Positions 24,005-35,345 of a stretch of 64,000 bases of DNA are shown here, piece after piece. The stretch spans positions 34,183,956 through 34,247,955 of the forward strand of contig CM049318.1 of assembly GCA_026874595.1 (NCBI GenBank), in the 5' to 3' direction. The DNA is from Sipunculus nudus. Taxonomy: Eukaryota > Annelida > Sipuncula > Golfingiida > Sipunculidae. How positions within the stretch are numbered: the first letter of the stretch is position 1; the number at the start of each line of letters is the position of its first letter. The position numbers and the translations under genes were made by a program. Under the pieces are notes generated by a model. The model ran no database searches. It was not told where the DNA came from and was given only the letters and a program-made list of their open reading frames with translations.

Positions 24005-24792
24005 GTAAGACATTTACTTTTTAATAAGAGCAGGACGGGGTGCATTTTACATTTTTTATTAATACCTTACACACCTTAGGTTGTATGACTTGTAGCTTCC
24101 CTGCAGGTCTGGAACAGATTGGATAAAGTCATGTGGGACTGAATTAATTCGAGGCTGTGTAGTTTGGGACAAACGTTTAAGCCAACATTGTTGTTGGTGC
24201 TTGGGTGTTGTTAGCTTGATATTTATTCCAGAAGACTGACGTCTTTCAATAATGTGTGAGCCCCTTGTTATAATCTTTGCTGGGATCTTCATTATTGACA
24301 ATTCGAATCAGTTGACCGTTTCGTAATTTTGGACACAAAAAAGTAGAATATATACCCTAGAGGGAGATTACCTTGACTTGGAATATCTGGAAGATGTGAA
24401 ACGTCCTTTACCTTAGAGATAATTGAACTGTAAAAATTGAACCAACTGAGGGCTAGCTAGCGAGGTTTTGTATTAGTACTTATATCGGGACTAAATGGCT
24501 TCTTCCTTTTGCAGCACATTTATTAACTCAAGCAAATCTATCCTAGTGGTTAAGTCGTTGAACTTCTTAGCTGAAAGTATGAACCCCACCGGGTTGTGAC
24601 CTCTGGATTATTCCTAACCTTGTGCATGTAAAACCTGAAATGCAAAAGGCTTAGTTTTAATATATCATTAATTTCACATGGAAACCTTCCATAAAAAAGG
24701 GCTTCCAACAGGCCACAGACCTACCCTTCAGCAAACTCCAGTTTCTTGAATTAATGTATTGCCTAGTTCCCTCTTTTTCACAATCAGCTGCA

Positions 24793-26270
24793 TTTGGATC
24801 GAAGAGGACCCGATCGGCGATTTTATTGTTGTATGGGTTGGATTCAGTTTCTAAATGCTGCTACCTATTAACGTTATTTAATAGTTTTGCAATGAAAAGG
24901 GCATATTGTTTCTAGTTGCATTAATTTTGCCGTTCATTTTGAAGGTCAAGTCAAAGTCTGGCCATCAGGTAGCGTTTGCTTATTAGCGCGATAACACTCT
25001 GGGTTTTCATTGGATTTAGCTCAGGTTTTTGGAAAGCAATGACTTATAAAACACTGGAACTGATGACGTTTTTTTTTTTGGTAAACCTGGCAGCATTTTT
25101 AAGGGTTCATCCCTTTTGTCCATAGGCTTAATTTCACTGCACATATGTCAGTGGGATGTCTGTTCATCCACTTACACTTTTCTTATTTACTAGTATTACA
25201 TATAGCTTTTGGATTCGAAAGGACCGTATCGGCGATTTATTGTTGTATGGGATGGACGCATTTTCAAAAATGCTGCTACCTATCTACGTTATATAATAGT
25301 TTTGCACTGAATGGTCACATTTTTTAAGTTGTTTTAATCTTGATGTTCATTTTGAAGGTCAAATCAAAGTGTGGCCATTAGGTAGCGTTTGCTTGTAGCG
25401 CGATAACATTCTGGGTTTTCATTGAATTAAGCTCAAGTTTTTGGACAGCAATGACTTATGAAACACTGGAACTAATTACTTTTTTGGTAAACTTGGCAGC
25501 ATTTTTAAGCGCTCCTCCGTTTGAACCATATGCTTAATTTCACTTCATATCTGTCAATGGGATGTCTGTTCATCCACCTACACTTTTCTAATTTATTAGT
25601 AATACATATGGCATTTGGATTAGAAAGACCGTATCGGCGATTTATTGTTGTATGGGATGGACGCAATTTCAAAATGCTGCTACCTATCTATGTTATATAA
25701 TAGTTTTGCACTGAATGGTCATATTTTTTCAAGTTGGTTTAATCTTGACGTTCATTTTTGAATGTCAAGTCAAAGTGTGGCAATAAGGTAGCGTTTGCTT
25801 GTTGGCGCAATAACACTGCGAATAAAGCAATGACTTATGAAACACTAGAACTTATTACTTTTTTTGGTAAACTTTTCAGCATTTTTAAGCGCTCTTCCCT
25901 TTGAACCATATGCTTTATTTCACTGCATATCTGTCAGTGGGATGTCATCCAACTGAAATTATCTTATATACTAGCACAGCACTGTAGCTGGCTAACACAT
26001 TTTCCTTTAATATGAGCACCGAGACGCATTTTACCCGTAAAACTAGGTAAAACAGGACAACCTCAGAAGTGCCGTTGGTTTCTCTTATAACGCTCAGTAA
26101 ACAACAACCTAAACAGTCTTCATCACTGTGTAAGCGTTTTCGTTGTGACCTTAAAATTTTCTTTCAATGTCAAGGTAGAGTAGCCATAAAGCAACATTTA
26201 CTCGTTAGCGCGATAACAGTTCAAACATGTTGGAACGTAGTGACATATGACTAACTTCCCTGACTCAGGT
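24793..26270. repeat. about 410-bp tandem repeat array
   Basis: Units start at 24793, 25208 and 25614 (periods 415 and 406), each beginning TTTGGAT with a nearby 'TATCGGCGA' or 'GATCGGCGA' word, then TGCTGCTACCTA, a TTCATTTT GAAGGTCAA-like stretch and TAGCGTTTGCTT...GCGC. A fourth, diverged partial copy runs from about 25950 to 26270. The internal TTGAC/TCAA and 'GCGCGATAACA' words are related to the repeated introns around the sushi exons. I see no reading frame conserved between units. Confidence 0.85.
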
Positions 26271-26295
26271 TAAGGTGAGCTGGAACTTTTTTGCA

Positions 26296-26298
<3 letters not shown>

Positions 26299-26347
<49 letters not shown>
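26299..26347. repeat. (TA)n microsatellite
   Basis: Pure TA run just downstream of the 410-bp array. Confidence 0.97.
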
Positions 26348-26352
<5 letters not shown>

Positions 26353-26359
26353 ATGTTTA

Positions 26360-28230
26360 TTTACTGAAATAATATCTTAGGGACGGATGTTAATTTTTCT
26401 TATTTATCAGTATTGCACCATAGCTAGTTAAAACCTTGCTTTCTCAAATTAAGTCATGGTGTCACATCACATACGCAGCTGACATATATTTCCCGTGAAG
26501 TTTCATTTAAAAGTCCAAAATTCACACTGTCTCGGGGTACACAAACATGGGTTTATTCTGGTACGTACAACAACTGCCCATCGCCGTCGTTGACTAGCTC
26601 CAATCTCACATGCAATCCTTAAACCGTTCTGTGGCTTTTACCGGCCGTTAACTGGCTCTAACTTCACAAATACAAATTCCTTAAAGTTCTAACGCGGGAC
26701 TCGACCAACAGTCCGCCTAGCGCAACTCTGCGTCTTACGACACGTCCTCTGCAGCAGAACGATTCTACTCTAACTCCCTTCTATATATCGGCACAACAAC
26801 GAAGGTTCTAGGAACTAGTCTTTTTGAACAAGCTACATTGAAATTACCAAGTAAGCCCCCCCCCCCCAAGCATCTACCATCAGCAATCTTATGTCAGCTA
26901 ATCAAAACACACTGTGGCCTAATAAGTTCCATTATTTGAAACAGTAACAACCGATCTACCGATCAATACAAATAATTAACAAGATAAACACAACATTATT
27001 AAATATTAGTAACTGCATGGCTATATGTTATATCCTATGGTAGGTATATCAGAAAAAATTCAAAATAAAAAAAAATAAATTAAATTCCATCATCAAATGG
27101 CTTCTGACTTGCGATTTTAGAAACTGTTTGAATTTTGTAATTATCTTTAAAAACAAAAAAAATATTAGCTTTTGTACTTCTCATTGAGCAGCCCAAAGTG
27201 TGGACAAAATTAACCCCATTTCTTGTGACCTGCAGGCTGGATAGGAAGTGGAGGGCAGGGCAGGGCTAATTAACCCAGGGGCTGGGAAGGGGTACTGCCT
27301 GTTCCTAATTGGCTGGAGTATTAGCCAATAATAGTGGATGTGATGTTGCTAGTACTAAGGGCTGTTCCACACAATCACATGTGAACCTAGCACAGCATGA
27401 CATTCTATCACTTGTATTTTTGCTAACTCAACACAGTAAATTAGTGCACATGTTGCTTTATAGAACACAATAAGTACAATATTATAACACTTGGATCAAG
27501 ATACATATTTAAACTTTATATTTAATCACAAGTGTACAAAAGTTACAAATGATCATAAACACTAAATATGAACAAATAAGTATAAAGTTATCATATAAAA
27601 ATAAATTATGATTTAAAAATAGGATTTTAGATGCTGACATGTATTTGTTGAAAAAGTAATTAAATTATCAAATGCTGAATTCATTCACATATTAAAAAAT
27701 TCTCATTTCCAGAGATCACAAGTATATAAAATTGATGAAACAAAATAATAAGACTTAATTATACATGAAATGGATTAATTTGATTATTATAAAAATATCA
27801 CAGTCAACCAGATTAAATATGCTGAGAGCTACTCCATATTTGGCATAAAATATATACTCTAAGAATAATACCATGACAGGATTATCACAAGAAATTCAGC
27901 ACAAAGCAGCACAAAAATAAAAACCCAAGTAAAATAAGCATATATAGTGACATATAGTGCACAATGTGTGGCTGTGGTATACAAATATTGTATATGTTCA
28001 ATCAAAAGCATTTGAAGTGTAAACAAAGTTCTGTAAAACTCAAATAGGTGTATAATAAAATATTACTAAACTATGTGGACTAAGACTACAGAACTTGCCT
28101 GTTATGTAACTTTATACTGGATCAATATATACAAATATACAAGAATCATGTTATTACAATTGAGAAGAGGAATATGGATATAGGTATCACATAATATCAG
28201 TGCTCAATTTCAACACACCAAAATACACCC
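26360..28230 (-). other. AT-rich non-coding stretch; possible 3' UTR of the minus-strand gene
   Basis: No coding signal on either strand. A GC-richer patch at 27230-27320 has no recognised identity. If the minus-strand two-exon model at 28231-29272 is real, this is where its 3' untranslated region would lie; minus-strand AATAAA words (TTTATT on plus) occur in it but none stands out. Confidence 0.3.
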
Positions 28231-28424
28231 TTATGAATGAATTTCTAAGTCCCCTCTAATAATATCAGCAAATATTTCAGACCAGGTCATGTAACACTCC
28301 CAATCTAAGAACTTTAATTTTAGCTGTGGTGAGAATATCCAAGGCAATTTTGTTTGTGATACAACCTGGCCTATAGGAAGCAAGCTCGGCCAATTAAACA
28401 GTTTTGCCAAATCCATCAGCCATC
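28231..28424 (-). CDS. candidate terminal exon of a small minus-strand gene
   Basis: On the minus strand a strong acceptor (a T-rich tract ending CTTGTAG) precedes an exon starting at 28424. It opens in phase 1 and codes for 63 residues to a stop ending at 28231. The predicted peptide is rich in Trp and Leu (WLMDLAKLFNW, LPWIFSPQLKLKFLDW, TWSEIFADIIRGDLE). I recognise no family. The phase matches the donor of the candidate first exon at 29239-29272, which supports a real 75-residue two-exon product. It could also be a transposon-derived or chance frame. Confidence 0.35.
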
Positions 28425-29238
28425 CTACAAGATAAAAAATAAAAAAATGATTACAATGAATTTATAAAATTGTATAAAAATTAATTACAATTAAATTTAA
28501 ATAAACAAAGAATATGACTGTACTTTTTGGATTGGTATATCAGCTCATACATGAGTCTGTAAAATAAATAAAAGGCTTATTTTGTATGGACGTGTGTTGA
28601 TATATCATAAACTGTCACAAGCTAAATGCAATGTCAGTGACAATTGTAAACGGGGTGGTTGATTCACTGATTATCGCCCACGTAACGAATGAAAGTATGA
28701 CGTATATACATGAATCTACAGCCTACTGACATATAATATTATTAATTTCCTATCTCATGGGATGGTATTGAAAAAACAGAGACATGGAATAAGCCGAAAT
28801 TAACGTGCTTAATTTTATATATGACATCGTGTCCGTTTGCAAAGGGGAGGGCGCTTCGAGTATTAACAAAGACGGTATCAGCCATCTCAGTCATTCTATG
28901 TCTTACATAGACGTTGACAAATATCGAAACATTATTTTACTTGATGTTTAACAGACACAGACTCATTTATTTATATGCATTTCAATATATCGTCTGCTTG
29001 GCCATATACGATTATTTGGAACAGCTCCGAACCAATGCAAATGGCGTCGCCCATGTACCTCGGGACCCTTCGTCCATTACCGGAATCATTCGGACTCAGA
29101 TTCATACATTTGATCAGCGACGATCTTTTATCAATTATATTGGCCCGAAGAATTATAGTTAGATAAATCGTAAGTGGTTTAAGTATTAGATAAAGTTTGT
29201 CCAGCACCCAAACATAAGAACACGGCAAGGCTGCTTAC

Positions 29239-29272
29239 CTTCGAACTCGCCGTCCAAAATCATGCTGCACAT
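29239..29272 (-). CDS. candidate first coding exon of a small minus-strand gene
   Basis: On the minus strand the sequence reads MCSMILDGEFE and then a consensus donor (GAAG|GTAAG, donor at 29238-29234), phase 1. The start is either of two in-frame ATGs (29272 or 29263); the second has A at -3. Upstream the frame stays open for nine more codons (ILIGENLKR) to a TAA at about 29308-29310, so a longer exon with a different start is possible. Joining to 28424 gives E-G-WLMDL in frame across an 814-bp intron. The gene would lie inside an intron of the plus-strand receptor gene. Confidence 0.35.
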
Positions 29273-29309
29273 ACGCTTCAAGTTTTCTCCAATTAAAATG
29301 GCGTCTGTG

Positions 29310-30384
29310 CATTATAGAACCGCACAAAATTAATATTTGAGATCCCATTGGACTATCTGATCACATGACAGGGGAATCCCAACGCCACCATGCATATGAT
29401 TGTTGATTCAAAATACGTCGATTCACGGAGGGGAAGCCAGGGGTGGTCACAGGAAATAGGGCAAAATCTGTCTACGCACGAACCGCGATGCCCTCTGGCG
29501 GAATCTGATATAACTACCTATGGGATTCTCATTTAACATAACCTGACCTGGTAAATACATATGTGTCACTGAGACAAAATTCATTGTAAGCCTATCTTTA
29601 TCATACCATTTGCCGGAAATAATAATGATTACAAATGCAGGCAAACATTGCAGACATACCTTCTGTATGCCAGTTCCTTTTTTGCTATTTTGTATGCCAC
29701 TTTCATCTCCAATCTCACTGCTACTATGAACATTTACTATCCTTGTTAAGGTTTCATGTGAAGTTTTGCTTAGAGTTACAGATGCAATAAATGGGGTGCT
29801 TCATGTATGCAAATACGATGCAAATCCCTGTTCGCCAGTCTTTGATGTACTGAAAGCATAATTATAATCGTTTGATAGGAGATGGGTTGTTCGTTAAAAT
29901 AATGTATGGACACATAACAACATTGTAATATATGATATGAATACATCAAGACAGGGAATTATAATCATATACATAATTATAATGGTCAATGGAGATATTT
30001 AACCAAGTGCAACATCTAGCAAGTAATTTGTTTTACTTTTTTTCTAAATCATCAAATATCAAATATATAGTTTCAATAATTTGTAATGGAATAAACATCT
30101 TCTTTTAAATATATGGATAAATAATTTTTTGTTGATTATTAACTGCCCCATACACAATATGAATTTAATAATGAATATATTATCTATTTTTCAATGTACA
30201 GTATAATATGAATAATAAATAGAACACGTAATTCATTATTATGAACAAATGAGGAATGGAATATCGGAGTAAGTGTCGTGTTTTCAGTGTATTACTCTCT
30301 GTTTTATTTTATAACGTTAAGCTACAGTACAAATATTTTTATACTGAGTTAATCATGCAAACAATTGGCTTTGAATTTAAACAG
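29310..30384 (+). other. intron, no feature recognised
   Basis: Non-coding in the plus-strand model. 29400-29650 is less AT-rich and might hold promoter sequence for the minus-strand candidate, but no motif is decisive. 29880-30384 is strongly AT-rich. Confidence 0.4.
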
Positions 30385-30581
30385 CTCAAATAAACCTATA
30401 CACCATTTTGGGCGGATCCATTGCGGGGATAGCTGCCATGGTATTTGCGTTGATTGGCGTTGGCGTGTTTAGATCACACAGACAGAAACTCTGTGGCCCT
30501 AGAACAGGTGTGGTAGAGGACGGCACTGGAATTATCTTACCAGAGGACAGGAGTATTGATAATGAGAGGAACATTGAGATG
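30385..30581 (+). CDS. transmembrane and juxtamembrane exon
   Basis: Acceptor TTTAAACAG (ends 30384), donor GTGAG (from 30582); 197 nt, phase 1 to phase 0. It encodes a hydrophobic, glycine/alanine-rich helix (ILGGSIAGIAAMVFALIG, then VGVF) followed at once by RSHRQK, a basic stop-transfer sequence that predicts the C-terminal side in the cytoplasm. Then comes an acidic linker ending ERNIEM. Phase 1 at the start matches the sushi exons upstream, and phase 0 at the end matches the protease exon, so it ties the extracellular modules to the S8 domain. If transcription instead starts nearby, this could be the signal-anchor of a separate protein, but no ATG precedes the helix in frame within the exon. 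Confidence 0.75.
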
Positions 30582-31411
30582 GTGAGTTTTAATATGGATT
30601 TTATATAAGCTAAGTTTATTATCAACTTGTCGTCAAGACCTTTGGGTCACTTGTTGAATAAGTATAACAGTTTAATGCAGTGGCTTGATAAATAACGAAA
30701 ATTTTTCTGTTCTAATAAGACAGAAAAAGCATTGATTGGTGTGATAATAAATGTTCGAATTACCGGTGGCCATGAGTCAAAAACTAACGAATTATGGCTT
30801 CATCTGAATATGTTTATCCCTAAGCTTTCAATAATATAATATAATTGTTTGGCCTTTGGTGTTTTGTTCACCTGTGATGTCGCATAGAACTTTGCATCAA
30901 ATCCTCTGAATTCCTTACATCTTGGATTTATTATGTAATTTGAATCTTTCTTTATATAATTAACTTCTATATAAAATAGCAAGAATCAGATATAAACACG
31001 TGTTATCATGATAATATGGCTAAATGTTTCTTTTTTTTGTAAAACGGGTTTTACTCTTAGGTAATGTAGGAAATGGTCTTGTGATTTGTGCCTTTTCGTC
31101 GACTGCCGTGATGGATCCTGAAACAGTTTTATAATATGGATAAGATTAGCATAGTGTGATAATTCTCATATTTGTCCTTATGCATTTTTTTCTAGAATCT
31201 GAATCTGTATTGTATTGAACGATATTTCAACTCGATATAATTCAGTTTCGTTTTAATCTTGCAAACTTTGTATGCAATATAGTCAAAGTTTAAGGTGCAT
31301 GTCAAAATTATTGGCGTACTTGTATGAGCTATGTCAAACTCTTAATATGTTTTCCTGTAATAAATTTTCATTAAATTCAGTCTTGAGTTGAATACTTTGT
31401 TTTAAATTTAG

Positions 31412-31823
31412 GAACCTGTGGCAAACGAAGGTCAGGCATTCACTTTGCTCTCACTGCAGGAAGAGAACTGGGCATACAAAGATGTTGCAAAGTGGGGCGC
31501 CTGTGATGTCATCGACCCTGCAACCATCCCTGTTACAATTGCCATTGTGGACTCTGGTGTCCAGATGAATCACCCTTATCTAACAGAATGGGAGCCACAC
31601 TTCATCCAGCATATCTCCTGTGTCGATGACAACGGAAGTGAGGCTGCAAGGAATGATCACTATGGTCACGGGACATTTATTGCTGGGATTATCTGCCACA
31701 TGCTTTCAGCGGTCAGACCGTATGTTCACATCATAAACATCAAAGCACTCAATGATTTGGGAGAGCTCCACCTGGACTGCTTCTGGAAAGCGATGGAAAA
31801 ACTGTCCGACTTCCAAAACATAG
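31412..31823 (+). CDS. subtilisin-like S8 protease exon: Asp and His of the triad
   Basis: Acceptor AATTTAG (ends 31411), donor GTAAG (from 31824); 412 nt, phase 0 to phase 1, 137 residues. It begins EPVANEGQAF and encodes the N-terminal half of a peptidase S8 (subtilase) fold: TIAIVDSGVQMNHPYL holds the catalytic Asp (codon 31550-31552) and HYGHGTFIAGII holds the catalytic His (31667-31669), 39 residues apart, followed by a VHIINIKALND strand. There is no pro-peptide-like segment and no signal peptide directly before it. In the joined model the domain lies about 40 residues after the transmembrane helix, on the cytoplasmic side. Subtilases cleave peptide bonds through a Ser-His-Asp triad; the substrate is unknown. 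Confidence 0.93.
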
Positions 31824-32595
31824 GTAAGGTGTAAAAATGTGGCATTGGGGTACTAGACCAATTTTACAGGAAATATGGTTCACTTGTTTTCTTGTTTTTA
31901 CTTTCACACTGATGTGAGCAAGCTTGGTGCAAGCAAGTCGGACTTGAATAAAGAATTGGTTCTAAAATGATTAAACCCACCAACAGACCAATTAATGAAA
32001 TGTAAAGTCAATTAAACGACGAAACCACATAGCAAACTTATTTATCGTGTAATCGTACACTTAGTTACTATCATGATGTATTACATTATCGCGTGTATCC
32101 TAAATGGTTTAAATGAAAGAGAAAGTTTGCATCGCCAAATTAATAAGAATTCTCTGAAGCCTTTTAAGTGGAGCCACGAAAGCTGAGTATTTATGCCAAT
32201 TAAGTTTTGTCAAAGCCAACCACAATTGTAACAACCACAAACACTCCGGCTTCTTTAGTGTGCATGGTACAAAATTCTGTCAACATACCTTAAGATGGAA
32301 AAAGTAAAGCAAATGTTAAGGCATAAGGCCTTTTTAAAGGCATATATATTGTGGGTACATTTCATCACGAAGTTTGATTAATAAAATGAAGCTTATGACA
32401 TTGCCCGAAAGTATTCACAGTCTATGTTGATAACCCTTTTATATCGAAGTGGTATTTAAATTATAAATTAAGATTAGTGTGTTTATTCATTGTTACATAA
32501 TCAAAATATAATTGTTAAAAATTAAACAGAGGTTAAAGAGGTAAGTGGTATGACATGCACTCGAATGTCGCCGCCTGCTTATCTTCGTCTTTCAG

Positions 32596-32684
32596 ATGTC
32601 GTGTGCCTGGCCGTAGGATTTGAGGAAACTCCAGAAGAGACTCTTATGAAGAGGAATATGTTGGCAGACCTCTCAAACAGGACG
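32596..32684 (+). CDS. subtilisin-like S8 protease exon, central helix
   Basis: Acceptor TCTTTCAG (ends 32595), donor GTAAC (from 32685); 89 nt. It opens in phase 1, completing an Asp codon with the previous exon (QNI-D-VVCLAVGFEETPEET), and encodes the strand and the following helix (LMKRNMLADLSNRT) that in subtilases precede the oxyanion Asn segment. It ends in phase 0. The next recognisable exon opens in phase 1, so a 3n+1 piece coding for the beta strand before AAASNYG is missing from my model. Confidence 0.8.
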
Positions 32685-33652
32685 GTAACAAATGTTATTT
32701 CATTCAATTTCAGTCCACTTTCAGCCATGCTAGGCCATGGGGAAATTGCTGTCATTCATCAGTGTCCTTTCTGAGTAGTACAGGTGATTTTTACTTTTGT
32801 ATAATGTTTATGTCGTATTATCTCAAGTGTGATCTACTTAATGTCTTGGCTTCCGTCCATCCTCCGTCGTCTGAGGAGTATTCTGCCTTCTTCGGTTCTT
32901 TCTCTTTATGTCAGAAAACTTCAGTATTTGTATATATCTGGGGCAAATTGTTCTGCAAAACCAAACAATTGGATTTCTTTTTTATACTTGTAGTACTTGG
33001 AAAAATATATTTGACAAGTGTTGTTTATTCATTGACCTTGGTGAAGCTAGCCGATTATAAATGAATGCTTAATCTTACCCTACGTTTCTGCTCCCTTTTC
33101 GCGTTTACCCGTTTGTCACTTTGGATTTTTATGTCAGCATAATGCATAGTGTTGTATTGGACTTAATTTGATAGAATTGTAAATGTCCAGTTGAAAAGTT
33201 ACGTTTGTAATCAAATCCTTTTTCCCTTTTTATACAATTGGTATTAATCATGACGCTTGATGCTTCTGTGTCAGTGTAGTCACATCTTGGTCTGGTCATA
33301 AATTATTATTTTCCCTAAGATTGTATTCAGAATTCAACGGTTAGTGGTTTATTTAAATATTTTTGCACTTTTATTGAATAATAGCCACACAAACTATTGT
33401 TTGAAAAAGTTCTTGTTTGACAACGACGTATCTTACCTGAGTCATGAAAATAAATCCCCTCTGTTTACGCCAAAATATTGAGTGTGATGACCGATAGTCT
33501 CTTGTAAATTAGTCGCGTCAGTATAACTTGTGTATATTTACATAAATTAATGTTAAACATGGGTATTAAATATAAGCATCAATAAGACATGTTAATATTA
33601 CTGGAAGATATGGTTTCTATGTATTTATCTATTTATCTGTGGGCAATGATAG

Positions 33653-33943
33653 CAGCAGCTTCAAACTATGGTGTACCAGGCCCAGATAGCATAGCATGGC
33701 CAGCTAGGAGACTGATCGCTGTGGGCAGTCATGATAAACATTTCCGATGCAGCTCCTTCAGTCCCCAGGGCCAGCAGTTGGATGTCCTGGCCCCGGGAGA
33801 AGACCTGTGCTCACTGAATGCATCATTTAATATAAACAGTCCTTCAGAGTATATCAGAAGAGATTCAGGTACATCATTTGCTGCAGCTTACGCTACAGGA
33901 GTGGCTGCTCATTTTCTCCTCCAGGTGGCATCACGGGTACCAG
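33653..33943 (+). CDS. subtilisin-like S8 protease exon: oxyanion Asn and nucleophile Ser
   Basis: Encodes AASNYGVPGPDSIAWPARR with the oxyanion-hole Asn (33664-33666), an IAVGSHD strand, LDVLAPGEDL, and DSGTSFAAAYATGVAAHFL with the catalytic Ser (33874-33876). These are the expected motifs of the C-terminal half of an S8 domain. The donor is GTAGG (from 33944), phase 1. The start is less certain: three overlapping AG acceptors (33652, 33655, 33658) all give phase 1; extension upstream is also open and would add LWAMI, which resembles the missing beta strand, but no acceptor there gives the phase needed by the 32684 donor. Confidence 0.85.
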
Positions 33944-34597
33944 GTAGGTGCATTGTGTCAGACAGTTTCAAACTTAAAGCAAGAACAGGCTGGTGGATCC
34001 TTCTAGAACAGATAGGTGCATGCTTTTAGACAATTTCCACATTAAAGCTTGTTCAGGTTATTCTTTCTAGATGATTTCTTAAGAAAAGAGAATTAAAAAT
34101 GGTATACAATTTAAAACCATTGAAACACAAACTTACTTATATTAGTCCACAGCGTTTAAATGATGTATCAAATAGAAACTACTGCTTCAGTCTGGATTTT
34201 AAATCTACTTACGTTGAAGGTTTGCCAAATTAAAACTAAGAACGTTTTATTTTGACATTTTTGGCTGTGAACAAAGGCTCGCTTAGGCTCCTGATGGATA
34301 TAAAATTAGGCAGACAGGCATGATACGTATAAAACTTTAATATTTGTTGTAACCTACAGGTATGTTAATTATAAAAAATGCAGTGTGCCAAGTGCTCAAA
34401 GGGACACTGAATCTAATCTCTGGGTATAAAACTCACCTCTTCCACATGCGCATTCACACATCGAAATGTGATATTTTTATTTTGAATCGTTATGTTGTAC
34501 AGTTATGGAAAAAATGTCGATCTGATTTTCAAACGAAAAGTGCGGTTACATTTCCTTTCTTAATAAAATTATCATAATCCTCCTAATGATGTTATAG

Positions 34598-34687
34598 GAG
34601 TCTATATGACTGCCGATGTGTCAGAACCATACATTGATGGAACAATTTTCACACAATCTGCCCCTGTAAATGTCTCTGATGGAACTA
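34598..34687 (+). CDS. subtilase C-terminal region exon
   Basis: Acceptor TTATAG (ends 34597), donor GTATGT (from 34688); 90 nt, phase 1 to phase 1. It reads VYMTADVSEPYIDGTIFTQS and ends NVSDGT. It joins the Ser exon as RVPG-G-VYMTADV and the last exon as VSDGT-S-NAGIRRQ. No separate domain is recognised; it lies where the last helices of the subtilase fold would be. Being symmetric it could be an alternative exon. Confidence 0.65.
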
Positions 34688-35139
34688 GTATGTGTCAGAG
34701 GTAGTCGTTTTTCTCCCACGTTATTCGTCATGATGTATCATTTCAAGAAAATTATTGCATTATCAAAGAAAAGACCCCAAAAATATTACAACTGTCCCAA
34801 CTATTCATGATATAATGTGTCTTTTTATGTGATATCACGTTATGAGGACAAAGGTTAGGAAACAAAGTATAATTTTTTTAAATGACTTGCCTAATAAATG
34901 GAGAGAGGAGTTCAGCATACCCATATCATTGCAGAACATCTTTTTGGTGGAGATTAACGCCTCCATTTTCAATACTGACTAATCTTAATCTTAAGCTTTG
35001 TCTGTACACCATTCTGGTTTGAGATAACAGATAGGACGGTAGCACTCGCTTCCTTTCATTTTATTTTATATCTTGGTACCACGCATGCCCAAAGTCTACC
35101 ACACCTGCAGGTTCTGATGTGTTATCAACCCCGTTGTTG

Positions 35140-35345
35140 GGTCATAACTCCGAGGAACCCTTCCAAAGACACACTCGTTTGTTAGTGATGTACGGCTTTA
35201 CGGTAAAGCCTTCCCATTAAGCCTGTTGAGCTCTCAACCCAGGTTGGGGTCGACGATGAACATCTCGCCGGTCCTTGGCTGAGATTTGAGCTCACGACCT
35301 CCCGGCTTTGAGTCCTGTGCTACCCCCTAATCCGCAGAAGCCGGT
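35140..35345 (-). repeat. tRNA-related SINE, diverged, reverse orientation
   Basis: On the minus strand the 35345-35280 end shows degenerate A-box (GGATTAGGGGGTAGCACAGG) and B-box (GAGCTCAAATCTC) sequence, similar in layout to the element at 20060-20135. The word CCCATTAAGC is shared by both copies outside the tRNA-like part. Confidence 0.55.

Larger units (their letters stand above)
19700..24550 (+). repeat. tandem segmental duplication of sushi exon plus intron
   Basis: The sushi exons lie at 20205, 22196 and 23828 (steps of 1991 and 1632 bp), and the flanking intron is repeated too. Matching words include TCGCCGCTATG (21161-, 22791-), a TTGACGTTAC-type stretch (19770, 21100, 22735) and AGAAGTGCTTG (20828, 22474). 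The third copy's downstream intron (from 24005) begins like that of the first. Divergence is moderate, so the duplications are not recent. Confidence 0.85.

Noticed and set aside
24793-26270. CRISPR-like array
   Set aside because: Units are 410 bp, repeat over their whole length with no spacers, and the DNA is eukaryotic.
32714-32783. Phase-compatible 70-nt exon between the protease exons
   Set aside because: It would require a 29-nt intron and codes for no recognisable strand of the S8 fold; kept only as a note.
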